64,000 nt of DNA from a bacterium (GCA_021816845.1 JAKAWT010000001.1:1-64000); one strand, 5' to 3'. Positions 1-7,719 are shown, counted from the first letter of the stretch. Translations and numbers: made by a program. The notes: generated from the sequence alone by a model not told the origin.

Positions 1-2
1 TA

Positions 3-566
3 AATTCAAATACACCTGGAGTTTCTACTTTTACATATAACAACAATGGTACTAGTACCACATATCTAAAAGGTGAGATACTAATGTTAGTTAAGAATGA
101 GTACTATAACCCAGTGATATCTCAAGCTTCTGGTTTATCCTATCAAGACATTACAGATTTAGGAGGGAATATTAACATATCTGGCAATCTAAATGTATCT
201 GGAAATCTAACAGTGGGAGGACACATAATATCAACTGGAAGTACTCCTACACTTACTTTAGATCCAAACTCTGGGGTAGGGGCACAATCTAGCCTAGGTA
301 CTGGATCTACAGATACAACGGGAGCCTTAACCCTTACAACAGGAACATCTAACCTAAAGAAAGGTACACAAGTGAGTATAACTTTCAAAACTCCATATAC
401 TTCCGTCCCTAAAGTTTTAATTACACCTACAGATCCTTTTACAGAAATAAGTATGGATATGCAGGGAGTCTATGTTACAGAAAATGATACAGGTTTTAGT
501 ATTAATTTTGCTAATACCAATACAAAATCCACGACATACTCTTGGAACTACCTTGTAGTACAATAA
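3..566 (+). CDS. C-terminal part of a large surface or fibre-like protein (partial)
   Basis: The frame is open from the first bases of the window, so this is the end of a longer gene; the first ATG, at 84, is internal. About 187 codons are visible. The protein is rich in Gly, Ser, Thr and Asn. A run reading NISGNLNVSGNLTVGG (about residues 56-71 of the visible part) resembles the short beta repeats before the tip of tail fibres and adhesins. The last 90 or so residues alternate hydrophobic and polar positions, as in a beta-sandwich, and end in YSWNYLVVQ. I infer a secreted or cell-surface protein; the ligand is unknown. It converges on gmk, with three bases between the stops. Confidence 0.6.
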   Translation, partial: NSNTPGVSTFTYNNNGTSTTYLKGEILMLVKNEYYNPVISQASGLSYQDITDLGGNINISGNLNVSGNLTVGGHIISTGSTPTLTLDPNSGVGAQSSLGTGSTDTTGALTLTTGTSNLKKGTQVSITFKTPYTSVPKVLITPTDPFTEISMDMQGVYVTENDTGFSINFANTNTKSTTYSWNYLVVQ

Positions 567-569
567 AAT

Positions 570-1175
570 CTATGTACTTATTCCATACTTATTGTTTATA
601 ATTGCAAGAATTGGATCAATATCATCATTCCAAACCTCATATGAAGTATCATAAAGAGAATATCCAGACTCATTGGGTCTAGACCCTTTGAAATATTCTA
701 TCTCTGCCTTTGCAGCAATCATTCTATCCTCTATATCATCAGCCTTATCACCTCTTTTTTTCATTCTATAATACAGAAAATTTATATCTTTTGGATATAA
801 AAATATAGAAAATGAACTCTCAAATAATGGTTTAATTTGATCAATAATAAATATATATACTAAAGCTAAAGGTGTAAATCCTGAATCTGAAACATTTTTA
901 AAAGCATCTCTTCTAAATCCATATTTTGCTCCATAAAAGGTGTTTGATATAAGGAATTTATCATCCTTTTCCATAGCATCATATTCCTTAATTGATACAA
1001 ATTCATATTCAACATTATTACTCTCTCTCTCCCTTTTTGGTCTTGTTGTTGTGGACATTACTCTTTTAAAATTGTATTGATTATTGGAGAGTAACTTATT
1101 CATGATATAAGTTTTACCTATACCAGATGGACCAGATATCAATAGAGGAATGTTATTCCAAGGTTTTAAATTCAT
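570..1175 (-). CDS. gmk: guanylate kinase
   Basis: ATP-dependent phosphorylation of GMP to GDP in the cytoplasm. The 201-residue protein has a P-loop GPSGIGKT at residues 15-22 and the GMP-binding stretch STTTRPKRERE at about 41-51, with Arg45 and Arg48 in the expected places, followed by the EYEFVS strand. Length is normal for the family. One oddity: a perfect 12-bp palindrome at 675-686 encodes part of an extra loop (KGSRPNESG) near the C terminus, where other guanylate kinases go straight on to the final helix. It matches a repeat unit found in other genes of this window. The gene stands alone on the minus strand, next to the division cluster. Confidence 0.9.
   Translation of the reverse strand: MNLKPWNNIPLLISGPSGIGKTYIMNKLLSNNQYNFKRVMSTTTRPKRERESNNVEYEFVSIKEYDAMEKDDKFLISNTFYGAKYGFRRDAFKNVSDSGFTPLALVYIFIIDQIKPLFESSFSIFLYPKDINFLYYRMKKRGDKADDIEDRMIAAKAEIEYFKGSRPNESGYSLYDTSYEVWNDDIDPILAIINNKYGIST
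675..686. repeat. single 12-bp palindromic repeat unit in gmk
   Basis: GGGTCTAGACCC is a perfect palindrome, identical to a unit in the tsaD array at 41316-41327. It is read in frame in gmk as part of a Gly-Ser-Arg loop. Confidence 0.5.
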
Positions 1176-1303
1176 GAATTTAAATTATACAAATTTAAAA
1201 ACATATAAATTTCTGCAAAGCAAACTTTTACGAAGATCATAACATAATAAACAACAGAGTTTAATATACAGTTTTTTTCTAAAAGATATCTATTTAAACT
1301 TAA

Positions 1304-3142
1304 TTATGGTGCAATACTATAATACTGGAATAATTGTTTTGCTATTGCTCCCCATTCTACACATGCTGTAGTTGCTGCATAATATTGACCTAAAAGCGGT
1401 TTTTGTGGGGAATTCATCATTGTAAGGAGTATGAATTTGGGATTATTTGCTGGAGCATAAGCTACATATGTCATAACAAAATTATGAGTAGAATATTGGC
1501 CAGGATGCTTAACAGATGGCATTTGGGCTGAACCTGTTTTTCCTGCAATAATAGGCATATATGCACCCACACCAGTTTGGTGTAAAGCCCAATTAGGTTC
1601 TCCCCCTGTAGTATATGTAAACATAGTATTAAGCTCTGATGCCACAGCTGGAGTTATCGGTCTGTTAACTACAGTAGGATGATATGAAATTACCTTGGAT
1701 CTGGATCCATTTCCTTGAGTAGTTATACTATTAACAACATATGGTTGCATCCTAACTCCCCCATTTGCAACAGCAGCATAGGCATCTATAATCTGCAGAG
1801 GTGATACAGAAACAAATTGTCCAAAAGAATCTGTTGCAAGGTTAGATTCATTCCATGTTTGATAAGGAGGTATAATCCCAGTTTCTTCACCTTGGAGTGT
1901 GATACCTGTAAGTGAACCAAATCCAAAATTTTTAGACTCATTATACATAGCTTGTGATGAAAGGTATTGAGTCGCAATAATACTTGCACCAACATTTGAT
2001 GATTGGAATAAGATTTGCCCAAGATTCATAACACCATCAGGGGCCTTATTCCAGTTATATATGGTTTTACCTCCAACTTGAAACATCCCTGTTTTATCAT
2101 CCACTGTAGTTTGTGGGGTAACCTTACCAGACGATAATGCTGCAGCTGCCATAATTAACTTCCCTACTGACCCAGGTTCATAAATAAATGAAATAGCATT
2201 ATTAAGGTAATCTGAATATTGGTAATTCCAATAAGTATTTGGATTAAAACTAGGATATGAAGACATAGCAATTATTGCTCCTGTTTTTGGATTCATAACT
2301 ATTGCAGCTCCAGAGGTGGCATCTTCTTTCTTAGACCAGTATTGAACCTCTGTTGATACAATATTTTGTATGGCTGGATTCAAAGTTAAATTTATAGTAT
2401 CACCATTTGAAGGTGGTATAAATTTATAATTTTTATTAAGCAATGGTATTCCTAATGCACTTTCGATTCCTTGTGTATAACCAGGATGTCCTGTTAAAGC
2501 TCCATTAAAGTATCCTTCAATACCATAAAAACCACTGATATTTCCACTTCTATCCTTCCCTAAAAACCCCAATACGTGTGCAAATAAACTGCCATTAGGA
2601 TATGATCTCTGTTCGTTTTGTATGAAAGATAGTGATGTTAGATTAGATAATTTATTTTTTTCTTTAGTAGTTACATTTGAGGCAATTTTAACCCATATTA
2701 ATTTTAAGTTTATTAAATTCCAAATTTTCTGTTGCGGAACACCTAATTCTTTGTTTAGTTCATTTACAAAACTATTTCTATTAGTAATATTTTTTATAGT
2801 TACATAAGCATCATATATAGGTATATTATCAGCTAAAACAAGCCCGTTAGATGCTGTTATAAGACCACGCAATGAGGGTATGGTAGTTGAAAAATTATTT
2901 TCTTGTGCAGCCTGTATTGTATATTCATTATTCTGGCTTATTTGAATATTAAAAAGCTTGAATCCTAATATTAAGGAAAATATCGTGAAAAGTATCATTA
3001 TACTAGAAACCCTTTTTCTAAAAGATTTAGATTCTAAGGATCCAGATCCAAGAGACCCTGATTCTTGTGATACTGACCCTCGGAATCCTGATCCTTGAGC
3101 CTCTAATTTAGTTGACTTAAGACCAAATCGTTTACTGTCCAT
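1304..3142 (-). CDS. ftsI: FtsI-type class B penicillin-binding protein
   Basis: Septal peptidoglycan transpeptidase. I chose the ATG at 3142 (612 residues); an upstream TTG at 3163 is in frame but less likely. The order is: a short cytoplasmic N terminus, a transmembrane helix at about residues 47-65, a dimerisation domain, and a transpeptidase domain with all three active-site motifs: SVGK (nucleophile Ser325), SSN at 381-383 and KTGS at 535-538. No PASTA domains are present. The cytoplasmic N terminus carries a Ser/Gly-rich stretch encoded by four 15-bp repeat units (3038-3097), and one more unit sits at 1697-1708. It follows ftsL by about 25 bp as the last gene of the mraZ-rsmH-ftsL-ftsI run. 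Confidence 0.93.
   Translation of the reverse strand: MDSKRFGLKSTKLEAQGSGFRGSVSQESGSLGSGSLESKSFRKRVSSIMILFTIFSLILGFKLFNIQISQNNEYTIQAAQENNFSTTIPSLRGLITASNGLVLADNIPIYDAYVTIKNITNRNSFVNELNKELGVPQQKIWNLINLKLIWVKIASNVTTKEKNKLSNLTSLSFIQNEQRSYPNGSLFAHVLGFLGKDRSGNISGFYGIEGYFNGALTGHPGYTQGIESALGIPLLNKNYKFIPPSNGDTINLTLNPAIQNIVSTEVQYWSKKEDATSGAAIVMNPKTGAIIAMSSYPSFNPNTYWNYQYSDYLNNAISFIYEPGSVGKLIMAAAALSSGKVTPQTTVDDKTGMFQVGGKTIYNWNKAPDGVMNLGQILFQSSNVGASIIATQYLSSQAMYNESKNFGFGSLTGITLQGEETGIIPPYQTWNESNLATDSFGQFVSVSPLQIIDAYAAVANGGVRMQPYVVNSITTQGNGSRSKVISYHPTVVNRPITPAVASELNTMFTYTTGGEPNWALHQTGVGAYMPIIAGKTGSAQMPSVKHPGQYSTHNFVMTYVAYAPANNPKFILLTMMNSPQKPLLGQYYAATTACVEWGAIAKQLFQYYSIAP
1697..1708. repeat. single repeat unit in ftsI
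   Basis: GGATCTGGATCC on the plus strand is the reverse complement of the common GGATCCAGATCC unit. In ftsI it is read in frame as Gly-Ser-Arg-Ser within the transpeptidase domain. Confidence 0.5.
3038..3097. repeat. four-unit 15-bp repeat array in ftsI N terminus
   Basis: Four 12-bp units (GGATCCAGATCC, AGACCCTGATTC, TGATACTGACCC, GAATCCTGATCC) are each followed by 3 bp (AAG, TTG, TCG, TTG), giving an exact 15-bp period over 60 bp. In ftsI they encode the Ser/Gly-rich cytoplasmic tail that precedes the membrane helix. Confidence 0.75.
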
Positions 3143-3166
3143 TATAATAATATCATTAAACAAGTA

Positions 3167-3550
3167 TTAATTGGACCCAGTTGTCTTAGATCCTGTGGAT
3201 CCTGACCCAAGGGAGCTAGCTCCAAGGGATCCAGATCCTGTGGATCCAGATCCAAGATTGAAACTATAAGTACCCCCTGGAACATACTGTACGCTTTTTA
3301 TACTTTTATACCCATTTTTTAAAACTGTATTTTTAATAGCCATTATTGACTGGGCAGAAGAAACTTCCCCCTGCAGAGTTTGATTTTGTATATTTATAGC
3401 GCTGTATTGGCTTACAAGATTAGAAACCTGTATACTTGCTAAATCAATTTTATTCATTAAATATAACTGACCAGCAACTACCATAATAAGTACTACTATC
3501 ATAAGATTTAATAATTTATTTAATTTTGTTGTTTTTTTATTTCTTTTCAT
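3167..3550 (-). CDS. ftsL: FtsL-like septum protein with Gly-Ser tail
   Basis: Small bitopic protein of the FtsL/DivIC kind, called mainly from position between rsmH and ftsI, since FtsL sequences are poorly conserved. Residues 1-12 are basic, residues about 12-30 form one membrane helix, and residues 33-75 form a short coiled-coil-like segment ending in a VQYVPGG stretch. The last 28 residues are an unusual tail of Gly, Ser, Thr and Leu (such as GSGSTGSGSLGASS) encoded by a 15-bp repeat array at 3173-3255, so the native protein probably ended near residue 97. The start overlaps the rsmH stop as ATGA. Confidence 0.75.
   Translation of the reverse strand: MKRNKKTTKLNKLLNLMIVVLIMVVAGQLYLMNKIDLASIQVSNLVSQYSAINIQNQTLQGEVSSAQSIMAIKNTVLKNGYKSIKSVQYVPGGTYSFNLGSGSTGSGSLGASSLGSGSTGSKTTGSN
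3173..3255. repeat. five-unit 15-bp repeat array forming the ftsL tail
   Basis: Units include GGATCCTGACCC, GGAGCTAGCTCC (perfect palindrome) and two copies of GGATCCAGATCC, separated by AAG or TGT. The 5' end near 3173 is more diverged. It supplies the C-terminal Gly-Ser tail and the stop lies just beyond it. Confidence 0.75.
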
Positions 3551-4740
3551 ATATCTGTGGACTTATTAGGTCCTATGTACTCATATACTCTCAATTTTGC
3601 AGATCTTGCTCTATTATTTTCTTTAATCTCTGCAATTCCTGGAGTAATAGGTTTTTTATATAAACTTATAAACTCCTTGGGTCTAGATTCAGATCCAAGG
3701 GATCCAGATCCAAGGGATCCAGATCCTTTAAAAAAATTTTTTACTATTCTATCTTCCAGAGAATGGAAAGATATTATTTCTACCCTACCCCCATGCTCAA
3801 GTATTTCTGGCACTTGGTGCAGTGAATCAAATAAAGCGCCCAACTCATCGTTGACTGCTATTCTTAATGCCTGAAATATCCTTGATACATGGTGATAGAG
3901 ATAAGCTTTATTTCTTGGATCTCGATCCCTCGAATCTTGGTTCTTTGGATCTCTCGCTACTGGTAATCTCACACTAGCACTAATTATCCTAACTAGTTCA
4001 TCTGACTTTACAATTTCCTTCTCTTTACGTTTTTTTATAATATTTTTAGCAATAATTCTAGAGAATGGTTCTTCTCCATATTTTGTAAAAATGCTATAAA
4101 GTTCATCTTCATATAGTCCGTTTAATAAATCTGAAGCTTTCACTTTTAAATTCTTATCCATCCTCATATCTAGATCTGAATTTCCAATGTATGAGAAACC
4201 CTTATCTTCATTGTCTATTTGAAAACTAGAAAGACCAAGATCATAAACTATACCGTTTACTTTGGGTATGGAGTCATCTGATCTATACCCATCACCATTT
4301 ATATTAGTATTCAAAAGGATAGACTTAATATCTCTGAAGTTTGAGTTTACTATATATACCTTAACATTGCCTACTGCAATATATGAATCTGTATATTTAA
4401 TATCCTTAAAATGCTTAGATAGTAATTTTTTAAAATTCAAGCAAGCATCATTATCAACATCAATAGATATTAGAGTGTCATACTTTAAACCATTAGTAGA
4501 TAAAGACTCAGGTTCTGTGGACCTAGATCCAAGGGATCCAGATCCAAGGGAGCTAGCTCTAAGATTTTCTATAATCTTTAAACTTACCCCTCCACCTCCT
4601 AAAGTCATATCTACATATATCCTTCCTTTACCAATATCATCATCCACAGTATGTATACTGGAAGTATATATACCTAGATTATCCAAAACTTGTTGTAAAA
4701 GGACACTGTTATGATAGCTCTTGGATCCAGATCCATTCAT
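3547..4740 (-). CDS. rsmH: 16S rRNA (cytosine1402-N4)-methyltransferase with three repeat insertions
   Basis: Methylates N4 of C1402 in 16S rRNA using S-adenosylmethionine. The start YHNSVLL, the SAM-binding YVDMTLGGGG, the LGLSSFQ region, the FQALRIAVNDEL helix and the terminal KPITPG and ARSAKLRV blocks are all present. At 397 residues it is clearly longer than usual (about 300-320). The excess is explained by repeat arrays: one unit right after the start (GSGSKS), one in the SAM domain (SLGSGSLGSRS), one before the FQALRI helix (DP-rich), and one before KPITPG (GSGSLGSGSLGS). All lie where loops are expected. It follows mraZ by 6 bp and ends in TGA overlapping ftsL. The TTG and ATG options here leave the ATG at 4740 as the clear start. 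Confidence 0.93.
   Translation of the reverse strand: MNGSGSKSYHNSVLLQQVLDNLGIYTSSIHTVDDDIGKGRIYVDMTLGGGGVSLKIIENLRASSLGSGSLGSRSTEPESLSTNGLKYDTLISIDVDNDACLNFKKLLSKHFKDIKYTDSYIAVGNVKVYIVNSNFRDIKSILLNTNINGDGYRSDDSIPKVNGIVYDLGLSSFQIDNEDKGFSYIGNSDLDMRMDKNLKVKASDLLNGLYEDELYSIFTKYGEEPFSRIIAKNIIKKRKEKEIVKSDELVRIISASVRLPVARDPKNQDSRDRDPRNKAYLYHHVSRIFQALRIAVNDELGALFDSLHQVPEILEHGGRVEIISFHSLEDRIVKNFFKGSGSLGSGSLGSESRPKEFISLYKKPITPGIAEIKENNRARSAKLRVYEYIGPNKSTDI
3679..3726. repeat. three-unit 15-bp repeat array in rsmH, C-terminal loop
   Basis: Two perfect GGATCCAGATCC units separated by AAG, preceded by a diverged unit (AGATTCAGATCC) and a partial GGGTCT. In rsmH the array is read in the Gly-Ser frame. 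Confidence 0.8.
3917..3946. repeat. two-unit 15-bp repeat array in rsmH, read in a different frame
   Basis: GGATCTCGATCC + CTC + GAATCTTGGTTC + TTT. On the coding strand it is read one base out of the Gly-Ser frame, as Arg-Asp-Pro and Gln-Asp-Ser, directly before the conserved FQALRI helix of RsmH. Confidence 0.7.
4519..4563. repeat. three-unit 15-bp repeat array in rsmH, SAM domain
   Basis: GGACCTAGATCC + AAG + GGATCCAGATCC + AAG + GGAGCTAGCTCT + AAG. The middle unit is identical to those in ftsI, ftsL and tsaD. Read in rsmH as SLGSGSLGSRS. Confidence 0.8.
4723..4734. repeat. single repeat unit at the rsmH N terminus
   Basis: GGATCCAGATCC six bases inside the rsmH start codon, read as Gly-Ser-Gly-Ser between the initiator Met-Asn and the native Tyr-His start of the domain. 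Confidence 0.6.
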
Positions 4741-4746
4741 AACAAT

Positions 4747-5250
4747 TTATTTATATCCTGAACCTTGGTTCCCTGAGCCCAGATTTACTGAATCAAGGTT
4801 CAAGGAACCTGGGTTCTCTGAAACATTAATTCCATTTAATGCATCTGCAATATTAGAACTATTAGTTCTCAGAAAATTTTCTCTCTCTTTCCACCTTGCC
4901 TCATTCCATATCTCAACCCAATTTATGAGACCAATAAATGATATATCCTCATTTAATTCAGCATGGTGAACTAAACTTTGAGGGATGACAAACCTACCCT
5001 GATCATCCAAAGATACTTCTTGAGCTGAACCCAATATAAATCTTGCTGTATCTCTAGCACTCCCTATAGTAAAAGGTTTATTTGTTATATCCTTTATCAT
5101 CAAATCCCATTTTGAAAACGGTATCACTAGAAGACAGTCTTCATATCCTTTGGATATAATTAACTTGTCACCAGTCTCTGATCTAAATTTCTTTGGCAAT
5201 GAAGTTCTATTTTTATCTTGTAGTTTTGCACTAAATTCACCTATTAACAT
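4747..5250 (-). CDS. mraZ: MraZ transcriptional regulator of the division cluster
   Basis: DNA-binding regulator that forms rings and controls the dcw operon. I start it at the ATG at 5250 (167 residues), because MLIGEFSAKLQDKNRTSLP is the family's usual beginning; an in-frame TTG at 5298 would run through the operator. Two AbrB-like halves are visible, the first at residues 1-50 and the second opening with SLDDQGRFVIP at about 80-90. The C-terminal 25 or so residues (NPGSLNLDSVNLGSGNQGSG) are encoded by a diverged 15-bp repeat array and lie beyond the normal domain end. First gene of mraZ-rsmH-ftsL-ftsI, with a promoter and three operator repeats directly upstream. Confidence 0.93.
   Translation of the reverse strand: MLIGEFSAKLQDKNRTSLPKKFRSETGDKLIISKGYEDCLLVIPFSKWDLMIKDITNKPFTIGSARDTARFILGSAQEVSLDDQGRFVIPQSLVHHAELNEDISFIGLINWVEIWNEARWKERENFLRTNSSNIADALNGINVSENPGSLNLDSVNLGSGNQGSGYK
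4760..4819. repeat. diverged four-unit 15-bp repeat array forming the mraZ tail
   Basis: GAACCTTGGTTC + CCT + GAGCCCAGATTT + ACT + GAATCAAGGTTC + AAG + GAACCTGGGTTC + TCT. The letters differ from the GATC-type units but the 12+3 layout and quasi-palindromic shape are the same. Confidence 0.65.
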
Positions 5251-5277
5251 ATTTTTTATATTTATTAAATTATAAAA

Positions 5278-5303
5278 ACCACTCATCACCACTTTCAACC
5301 ACC
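5278..5303 (-). promoter_or_regulatory. MraZ operator: three GTGGT boxes at 10-bp spacing
   Basis: On the minus strand GTGGT occurs at 5302-5298, 5292-5288 and 5282-5278, an exact 10-bp period, 28 bp before the mraZ ATG. MraZ boxes in other bacteria are short G-rich direct repeats (TGGGN type in E. coli) on one DNA face, one turn apart, upstream of mraZ. Position, spacing and sequence all fit autoregulation. Confidence 0.75.
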
Positions 5304-5316
5304 GATATTAATCATT

Positions 5317-5345
5317 AATGTAATACTTATAGTAATTTGTGTCAA
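5317..5345 (-). promoter_or_regulatory. sigma-70-type promoter of the mraZ operon
   Basis: Minus strand TTGACA (5345-5340), 17-bp spacer, TACATT (5322-5317). The predicted start near 5310 puts the three MraZ boxes immediately downstream, where bound MraZ would block the polymerase. Confidence 0.6.
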
Positions 5346-5402
5346 GCAACCTTAAAAAATGCTTTAAATATAAATAAATTAATGAATTAATTTAGGCATA
5401 AT

Positions 5403-5414
5403 CTAATATATTAG
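5403..5414. other. 12-bp palindrome between mraZ and the YbjQ-like gene
   Basis: CTAATATATTAG is a perfect palindrome in the divergent intergenic region. It could be an operator, but an AT-rich palindrome of this length can arise by chance in this base composition. Confidence 0.25.
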
Positions 5415-5550
5415 ACTGACTATTAATGTATAAAATGGAACTATACCTAATCACGAGAAAAAGATAGATAGTAAAAATTTAAAATTTCTATTCCAATAAC
5501 ACTCAGAAAGGGATACAATAAAATTAATTAATTTATATAAGTATGAAATT

Positions 5551-5895
5551 ATGGGAAATTCAAATTTTGACAGTAGTATGGTTACAACAACATTTAAATT
5601 ACATGGATATAAGGTTACAGAAGACCTTGGTGTTGTAAAAGGTATAATTGTACGTTCACGTAGCATTGTAGGTAATTTAGGAGCAGGATTACAAACTATA
5701 TTTGGAGGAAATATAACTATATATACTAATATGTGCGAGAAAGCTAGGGATGATACCTACAACCTCATGTGTGAACATGCTAAATCCCTTGGTGCAAATG
5801 GAGTTATAGGTATGAGATATGATACTAACGAAATATCTCAAGGGATATCAGAAGTACTATGTTATGGTACTGCAGTTAAAGTTACAAAGATATAA
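5551..5895 (+). CDS. YbjQ/UPF0145 family protein
   Basis: A 114-residue protein of the YbjQ family (heavy-metal-binding domain, PF01906). The marks are LGVVKGIIVRSRSI at about residues 29-42, the central acidic/aromatic helix with ARDDTYNLMCEHAKSLGANGVIGMRYD at about 65-91, and the final beta strand VLCYGTAVKV. The family forms pentameric rings of unknown cellular role; metal binding is a name-based guess. It starts at an ATG at 5551 with no strong ribosome-binding site. The exonuclease gene follows after 11 bp, so the two are probably cotranscribed, which does not by itself suggest a function. Confidence 0.85.
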   Translation: MGNSNFDSSMVTTTFKLHGYKVTEDLGVVKGIIVRSRSIVGNLGAGLQTIFGGNITIYTNMCEKARDDTYNLMCEHAKSLGANGVIGMRYDTNEISQGISEVLCYGTAVKVTKI

Positions 5896-5906
5896 CTTCA
5901 CATTCT

Positions 5907-6488
5907 ATGATAGTAGTAGATGTTGAGACTACAGGTTTAAACCCAAGAAAAAATTCTATAGTTAGTATAGGAGCAGTAAATTTTGAAAAACCTGAAGAAC
6001 AATTTTATGGAGAATGTAGACCATGGGTTGGTGCAACAGTGAATGATCAGGCACTATTAATCAATGGATTCTCTAGAGAATATCTAAAGAATAATAAAAA
6101 ATCTCATAATAAACTTATTTTAGAATTTGCTGAATGGATGGATATTCAAATTGGCAATGATATTATAGCCGGACATAACCCATTTTTTGATACCAGCTTC
6201 CTATTCTATTCATATAATAAATGTAAAATAATACCAACATTCCGTCATAGAATAGTAGATCTCCATTCAATATGTTATGCAAAAATACTTAAAAATATAG
6301 AACTAAAAAATAATACAAATAGACTAACATCGAATGCTATATTCAATTATGTAGGACTTGACGATGAACCTAATCCACACAACGGTCTTATGGGAGCCAA
6401 AATGGAGACAGAAGCATTATCACGCTTAATATTTGGAAAAAATATACTCTTAGAATTTAAAAAATTTAAAATACCAAAATATCTATAA
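5907..6488 (+). CDS. DEDDh-type 3'-5' exonuclease-like protein
   Basis: DnaQ/RNase T superfamily fold. Exo I is VDVETTGLNP (Asp4 and Glu6 of the DEDD set), Exo II is AGHNPFFDTSFL, and the last motif is PHNGLMGAKMETEAL. In canonical DEDDh enzymes the last motif is His-x4-Asp; here the Asp position is Gly (H-N-G-L-M-G-A). Homologues with HNALNGAK-like motifs form a known branch, so this may be a subfamily feature and not a recent loss. Substrate (DNA or RNA) cannot be told. 193 residues, a single catalytic domain, cotranscribed with the YbjQ-like gene. Confidence 0.8.
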   Translation: MIVVDVETTGLNPRKNSIVSIGAVNFEKPEEQFYGECRPWVGATVNDQALLINGFSREYLKNNKKSHNKLILEFAEWMDIQIGNDIIAGHNPFFDTSFLFYSYNKCKIIPTFRHRIVDLHSICYAKILKNIELKNNTNRLTSNAIFNYVGLDDEPNPHNGLMGAKMETEALSRLIFGKNILLEFKKFKIPKYL

Positions 6489-6725
6489 AATCATTATTAA
6501 CCTGAACTAGCAATAGTTTATACTGAATTGATAGCATATCTATTGTTTTTGATCCCAAACATCCTTGACTCAAAAAAAATACTTTAATATCATTTATATA
6601 CGGATACCTAGATATTACATTGTAATAATATCTATTACTATGGAATTTTTATGGGTAATTTATGATAATGACATAATTACGGTATTCATTATAAAAATAG
6701 GACACAAGATACAAATACTAAAATT

Positions 6726-7193
6726 TTACTTATTCTTCCTATTCTCAAAATATGAACCAGTATATATGAAAAGTATACCAAATGCCATTGATAATATTGT
6801 AGATAATACAAATAATATCATCATTTCAAAAAAATATGATGAAGGAGTAAGGTATGTTATTGGAATACCTTGAGATTTGAATAAATGTTGGTTATTTTTT
6901 ATTACTTGATTTTGATATATCCAAGGATGTGTCATAAGATCTATAATAAAAGTTAAAAGTGTACCCAATATTCCTGATATAAGATTTAGAAAAACTGCGA
7001 AAAACACAATATTTTTCATAGAGAATTTAGCCCTTTGCATAAGATGTCCAACATACATGAAAAATAGTATAAAACCTATAAGTATAAACAAAGAAATTAT
7101 ATCGGGAACTATTGTCTTATATAAAATATCATCTATAAAGGTTAAAACTAAGTAGACTATTAAAAACCCCACACCATATAACTTTCTTGACAT
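6726..7193 (-). CDS. four-helix membrane protein, unknown function
   Basis: I do not recognise a named family. The ATG at 7193 gives 155 residues; an in-frame TTG at 7214 would add seven. Four hydrophobic segments are evident, at about residues 6-24, 30-48, 62-84 and 122-144, with a polar loop between the third and fourth that contains THPWIYQNQ. It is a paralogue of the next gene upstream (7249-7719): same length, same helix spacing and a shared Pro-Trp-(Ile/Val)-Tyr in the same loop. Tandem duplication is the likely origin. Confidence 0.6.
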   Translation of the reverse strand: MSRKLYGVGFLIVYLVLTFIDDILYKTIVPDIISLFILIGFILFFMYVGHLMQRAKFSMKNIVFFAVFLNLISGILGTLLTFIIDLMTHPWIYQNQVIKNNQHLFKSQGIPITYLTPSSYFFEMMILFVLSTILSMAFGILFIYTGSYFENRKNK

Positions 7194-7248
7194 AACATTA
7201 ATAGATAAATTCAAAAATTATTTAATCCAATGATCTGGTTCCTAGAAA

Positions 7249-7719
7249 TTAGTTTCTAGTTTTTGTATATTCATGGATTTTAGTGCCCATATATACAAAT
7301 GCCAGATAAAATATAGTTAAAATCACTAGGTCCAATATGAATGACATAGATATTTGACCGTAAAAAGCTGTCTGAGATATTGATTCTATACTTTTATGGT
7401 TTATCGAATAATATAAATTAGAGAAATATACCCAGGGTTCTGTATATGAATCTATAAAGACTATAGTTACAAAACCAAGTATCTTTGTTGCAAAAATTAC
7501 TAAAAATGCATATAAATAAGGTTCCATTTTAATATATTTTTTAAAATAGAAACCAAAATATACAAAAAACAATATAGAGACAACAATCATAAAATAATAT
7601 AATATTTCAGATAAAATAGTAGTCTGATAGAAAATCCCAGTAAAAATTGATACAAGAATATTTAGAAGAAAATATAGAATTATATACCTTTGGATCAACC
7701 CTCTTTTTATGTTTCTCAT
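7249..7719 (-). CDS. four-helix membrane protein, paralogue of the 6726-7193 gene
   Basis: 156 residues with four predicted membrane helices (about 12-30, 38-54, 66-88 and 122-146) and a loop containing YTEPWVYFSN, which matches the THPWIYQN loop of its downstream neighbour. Start is an ATG at 7719. Both genes are on the minus strand about 55 bp apart. The upstream gene is the PQQ-type propeller, about 100 bp away. No catalytic motif is visible; a small transporter or envelope protein is possible but unsupported. Confidence 0.6.
   Translation of the reverse strand: MRNIKRGLIQRYIILYFLLNILVSIFTGIFYQTTILSEILYYFMIVVSILFFVYFGFYFKKYIKMEPYLYAFLVIFATKILGFVTIVFIDSYTEPWVYFSNLYYSINHKSIESISQTAFYGQISMSFILDLVILTIFYLAFVYMGTKIHEYTKTRN

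Noticed and set aside
3557..4714. Plus-strand ORFs with Asp-Pro repeats opposite rsmH
   Set aside because: They are antisense to clear RsmH motifs and stay open because the repeat arrays have no stop in six frames.
6565..6873. Plus-strand ORF of 102 codons opposite the membrane gene
   Set aside because: Its second half is the antisense of the 6726-7193 gene, whose paralogue next door confirms the minus-strand reading.
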